Shown: one piece after another, positions 5,147 through 6,080 of the stretch
How positions within the stretch are numbered: position 1 is the first letter of the stretch
How the letters are laid out: each line of letters starts with the position of its first letter
DNA from: Actinomycetota bacterium
Lineage (GTDB): Bacteria > Actinomycetota > Acidimicrobiia > Acidimicrobiales > AC-14
Direction: 5' to 3'
NCBI GenBank assembly: GCA_020200615.1
Contig: JAIVIH010000285.1
Coordinates: 1-6,080, forward strand
Length of the DNA: 6,080 nucleotides
Position numbers and translations under genes: made by a program
The notes under the pieces: model-generated
What the model was told of the DNA's origin: nothing
The model's database searches: none
What the model saw: the letters and a program-made list of their open reading frames with translations, nothing else

Positions 5147-6080
5147 CGCCGGCCGGCCTCCAAGCGGCAATGGCTCTCACGCGGGGTGACCTGCGGCTCG
5201 ACGTCGAGCTCAGCCTGGGCCCCGACGAGACGGTGGCTCTCCTCGGGCCCAACGGGGCGGGAAAGACCACACTCCTGCGGGCTCTCGCCGGGCTCCAGCC
5301 GCTCCAGCGTGGGCGGGTGGTCCTCCACGGCGAGGTCCTCGAAGACACCGCCCTCGGAGTGCGCCGGCCAGCCGAGGAGAGACCCGTCGGCGTCGTGTTC
5401 CAGGACTACCTCCTGTTCCCCCACCTCTCGGCCCTGGAGAACGTGGCCTTCGGGCTACGCAGCCGGGGTATGGGGAAAGCGGAGGCCCGTCGCCAGGCGA
5501 TTGACTGGCTCGAGCGCGTCGGCCTGGGCGACCACGCCGCCCGGCGCCCGGGCGCGCTCTCGGGAGGCCAGGCGCAGCGGGTGGCCCTGGCCCGGGCGCT
5601 TGCCGCGTCCCCGCACCTTCTCCTCCTCGACGAGCCGCTGTCGGCCCTCGACGCCCCCACCCGGCTGGAGGTGCGGCGTGACTTGCGGCGCCACCTCGCC
5701 TCGTTCGAGGGCGTCCGCCTCCTCGTTACCCACGACCCCCTGGAAGCCATGGTCCTGGCCGACCTGCTGGTGGTGCTGGAGGAGGGCCGGGTCGTTCAGG
5801 CCGGCTCGGTGGCCGAGGTGAGCGCCCGACCCCGCTCCCGGTACGTCGCCGACCTGGTCGGGGTCAACCTGTACCGCGGTCGGGCGAAGGGCGCGACGGT
5901 GTCCGTCGGGGCCGGCCACTCCCTCCACGTGGCCGAGAGCGTCGCCGGCGACGTCTTCGCCCTCGTCCATCCCCGAGCCGTGGCCCTCCATCGCTCGGAA
6001 CCCCACGGCACCCCTCGCAACGTGTGGGCGGGCGTGGCCGAGGGCCTCGACCGCGAGGCCGAGCGCGTTCGAGTACGCGT
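5143..6080 (+). CDS. modC: Molybdate ABC transporter ATP-binding protein ModC (3' partial)
   Basis: This is the ATPase subunit that drives molybdate uptake. The frame is open to the window edge, giving 312 complete codons with no stop. All ATPase motifs are intact: Walker A GPNGAGKTT (35-43), Q-loop Gln87 (VVFQDYLLFPHLS), signature LSGGQAQR (139-146), Walker B LLLLDEPLSALD (159-170, catalytic Glu164) and H-loop His197 (LLVTHDPLEAM). After the ATPase domain, from about residue 240 (LVGVNLYRG), the sequence passes into the C-terminal regulatory part. There, PRNVWAGVAEGLDREAERVRVR (about 291-312) is the beginning of a TOBE/Mop domain, which in this family binds molybdate and can inhibit transport. 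A complete protein should run about 40-60 residues further. ATG 5143 overlaps the modB stop and gives the usual N-terminus; ATG 5170 is a less likely alternative. Confidence 0.95.
   Translation, partial: MTPAGLQAAMALTRGDLRLDVELSLGPDETVALLGPNGAGKTTLLRALAGLQPLQRGRVVLHGEVLEDTALGVRRPAEERPVGVVFQDYLLFPHLSALENVAFGLRSRGMGKAEARRQAIDWLERVGLGDHAARRPGALSGGQAQRVALARALAASPHLLLLDEPLSALDAPTRLEVRRDLRRHLASFEGVRLLVTHDPLEAMVLADLLVVLEEGRVVQAGSVAEVSARPRSRYVADLVGVNLYRGRAKGATVSVGAGHSLHVAESVAGDVFALVHPRAVALHRSEPHGTPRNVWAGVAEGLDREAERVRVR

Noticed and set aside
5186..5821. Plus-strand frame of 211 codons inside modC
   Set aside because: Its peptide is rich in Arg, Ser, Pro and Trp, and the overlapping frame from 5143 carries every ABC ATPase motif.

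Overview
The window is about 70% G+C, with strongly G/C-biased third codon positions and purine-rich ribosome binding sites, and it reads as chromosomal DNA of a high-GC actinobacterium. The DUF2795 protein, the primary-like sigma factor and the HTH-TOBE/modABC cluster fit Actinomycetota. A class such as Acidimicrobiia is only a guess. I see no mobile elements, CRISPR arrays, tRNAs or rRNAs.

Layout: (1) A minus-strand DUF2795 protein (29-439) is divergent from a group-2-type sigma-70 factor (555-1505), with a 115-bp shared control region between them. (2) The sigma gene runs convergently, with an 8-bp gap, into an unrecognised minus-strand gene (1514-2209). That gene may carry a degenerate PD-(D/E)XK-like core. 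(3) Divergent from it is a 51-codon gene (2290-2445). It ends 4 bp from a convergent histidine-rich 101-residue protein (2450-2755). Upstream of the His-rich gene on the same strand is a probable 74-residue acidic, disordered small protein (2801-3025) with a strong Shine-Dalgarno sequence and a TTG start. (4) From 3163 to the right edge lies a molybdate uptake operon: a one-domain HTH plus TOBE (Mop-like) regulator, modA (lipoprotein binding protein), modB (permease) and modC (ATPase, cut by the window end). Each junction overlaps by 1-4 bases, so the four genes are probably transcribed and translated as a unit.

How it works together: ModA captures molybdate or tungstate outside the membrane, ModB forms the channel, and ModC powers transport and carries its own C-terminal TOBE domain. 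The leading HTH-TOBE protein probably senses oxyanion through its TOBE half and controls the operon. An imperfect inverted repeat (3133-3160) sits over a likely -10 box just before its ATG and is a good operator candidate. The gene appears to start without a leader.

The part of most interest for new biology is the 2290-3025 cluster of small proteins: a His-rich metal-binder-like protein with an internal duplication, a small protein with a twice-repeated EADxxEQ motif, and a low-complexity acidic protein. No wholly new multi-gene system is evident.
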